From: Bacillota bacterium
GTDB taxonomy: Bacteria; Bacillota; Clostridia; Oscillospirales; Oscillospiraceae
Direction of reading: 5' to 3'
Length of the DNA stretch: 5,042 bases
Assembly: GCA_017861415.1 (NCBI GenBank)
Contig: JAGFXS010000099.1
Span: 1-5,042 of the forward strand
The position numbers and the translations under genes were made by a program. Under the pieces are notes generated by a model, which worked only from the letters and a program-made list of their open reading frames with translations, searched no databases and was not told the DNA's origin. Each line of letters opens with the position of its first letter. The first letter of the stretch is position 1. Below, piece after piece: positions 4,454 through 5,042 of the stretch.

Positions 4454-5042
4454 CCATTGCCTCCCAAATTCTCTCCGCCACCACCTGGGGGGCGGCATCA
4501 TTTTGAATGGTCAAATCCGCAAAACGCCGGTATAAGGGCAACCGAACCTGATACATGTCCGTCAGATCTGCACCCTGGGAGAGCGGTCGGCCTTCCGTAG
4601 CCAAAAAGTCTAGCGCTCTTTCCATAAAAACAATACGCCCATTTTGATGAAGGCTTGACACAGCCGCCACCGGTGGCAATCACCAGTGAGGAGCGCTTTC
4701 CCAACTCCCCCAGCACCTCCGACTCCCGTCGGCGAAAGCCTGCTTCTCCCTCAAGGCGAAAAATCTCCGAAACGGGCATCCCGGCATGCACCTCCACCGC
4801 TGCGTCGGCATCCACAAAAATGCGGCCGGTTTGTTGGGCGAGGAGGGCGCCCACGGTACTTTTCCCGCTCCCCGGCATGCCGATGAGGCAGATGTTTTCC
4901 ATCTCCCTCCGGAGAGTTCTTTCTATCTCATCTTCCCGACTTTGAGGGACAACTCTGCCGGTAAAGCGCTCAGAGGCGGCCGCTGCCTGAGAAACCAGCA
5001 TGGTCAGCCCGCCCCAGTGAGGGATTCCCAAATCCTCGGCGT
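4434..5042 (-). pseudogene. aroK: Shikimate dehydrogenase-shikimate kinase fusion, kinase frameshifted, 5' end cut by window edge
   Basis: From the right edge the frame encodes the last residues of AroE (GGLTMLVSQAAAASERFTG, typical of its C-terminal helix), a charged linker of about 18 residues, and then a shikimate kinase beginning MENICLIG at 4902. The kinase shows the Walker A loop GMPGSGKST, the VDAD metal/shikimate motif, an Arg-rich GFRRRES helix and the GGG shikimate-binding turn. After CVK at 4654 the frame turns to unrelated residues and stops at 4498. The proper continuation (LHQNGRIVFMERALD, the lid with EGRPLS, LYRRFAD) resumes in another frame at 4652 and ends at 4434. Compared with kinases such as E. 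coli AroK, about seven residues after the GGG turn are missing: one base is present where about 21 are expected. This looks like a small real deletion rather than a one-base sequencing slip. AroE could still be active. An ATG at 4902 with GGAGG three bases before it could start a separate kinase, but the frame is continuous with AroE. Confidence 0.85.

Noticed and set aside
4655..4945. Plus-strand reading frames opposite the shikimate kinase
   Set aside because: The Ser/Arg/Pro-rich composition is that of an antisense shadow, and no ribosome binding site is present.

Overview
The window looks like a piece of chromosome from an endospore-forming Clostridia bacterium, most likely of the Oscillospiraceae type. 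The evidence is a clear SpoIIE, GC-rich coding regions with strong AGGAGG-type ribosome binding sites, CCA-encoding tRNA genes, and a shikimate dehydrogenase/shikimate kinase fusion. The taxonomic placement is inference. All protein genes lie on the minus strand; only the two tRNA genes are on the plus strand.

Layout in minus-strand transcription order, from the right edge. (1) 5042-4434: the end of an AroE (shikimate dehydrogenase) fused in frame to an AroK (shikimate kinase). The kinase is broken by a net loss of about 20 nt, which shifts the frame. (2) 4453-4016: an intact type II dehydroquinase, aroQ, overlapping the kinase end by 20 nt, followed by a 17-bp hairpin terminator at 3909-3947. 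(3) 3766-3908: an AT-rich stretch with no gene. (4) 3554-3733, plus strand: tRNA-Thr(TGT) and tRNA-Tyr(GTA), with a promoter before them and a strong terminator after them. (5) 3470-2762: a compact regulator module divergent from the tRNAs. It has a zinc-ribbon-like segment with no standard start codon, a 77-aa helical charged protein in the same frame, and a 105-aa protein with a sigma-region-4-like helix-turn-helix that overlaps the previous gene by 20 nt. (6) 2678-2052: an HD-domain phosphohydrolase. (7) 2051-1830: an intergenic region with two terminator-like structures, a candidate promoter and one candidate Spo0A box. (8) 1829-1: spoIIE, running off the left edge inside its PP2C phosphatase domain.

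How the parts fit: the aro genes belong to the shikimate pathway, where AroQ makes dehydroshikimate, AroE reduces it to shikimate and AroK phosphorylates it. If the frameshift is real, this strain loses this copy of the third activity. SpoIIE is the membrane phosphatase that activates sigma-F in the forespore by dephosphorylating SpoIIAA. The regulator pair and the HD protein have no assignable pathway. They sit between the tRNAs and spoIIE, and terminators appear to insulate them from spoIIE.

The points most worth a second look are the broken aroE-aroK fusion, the well-placed ribosome binding site in front of an ATA codon in the zinc-ribbon segment, and the mutually exclusive hairpins upstream of spoIIE. 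No complete new defence or mobile system was seen.
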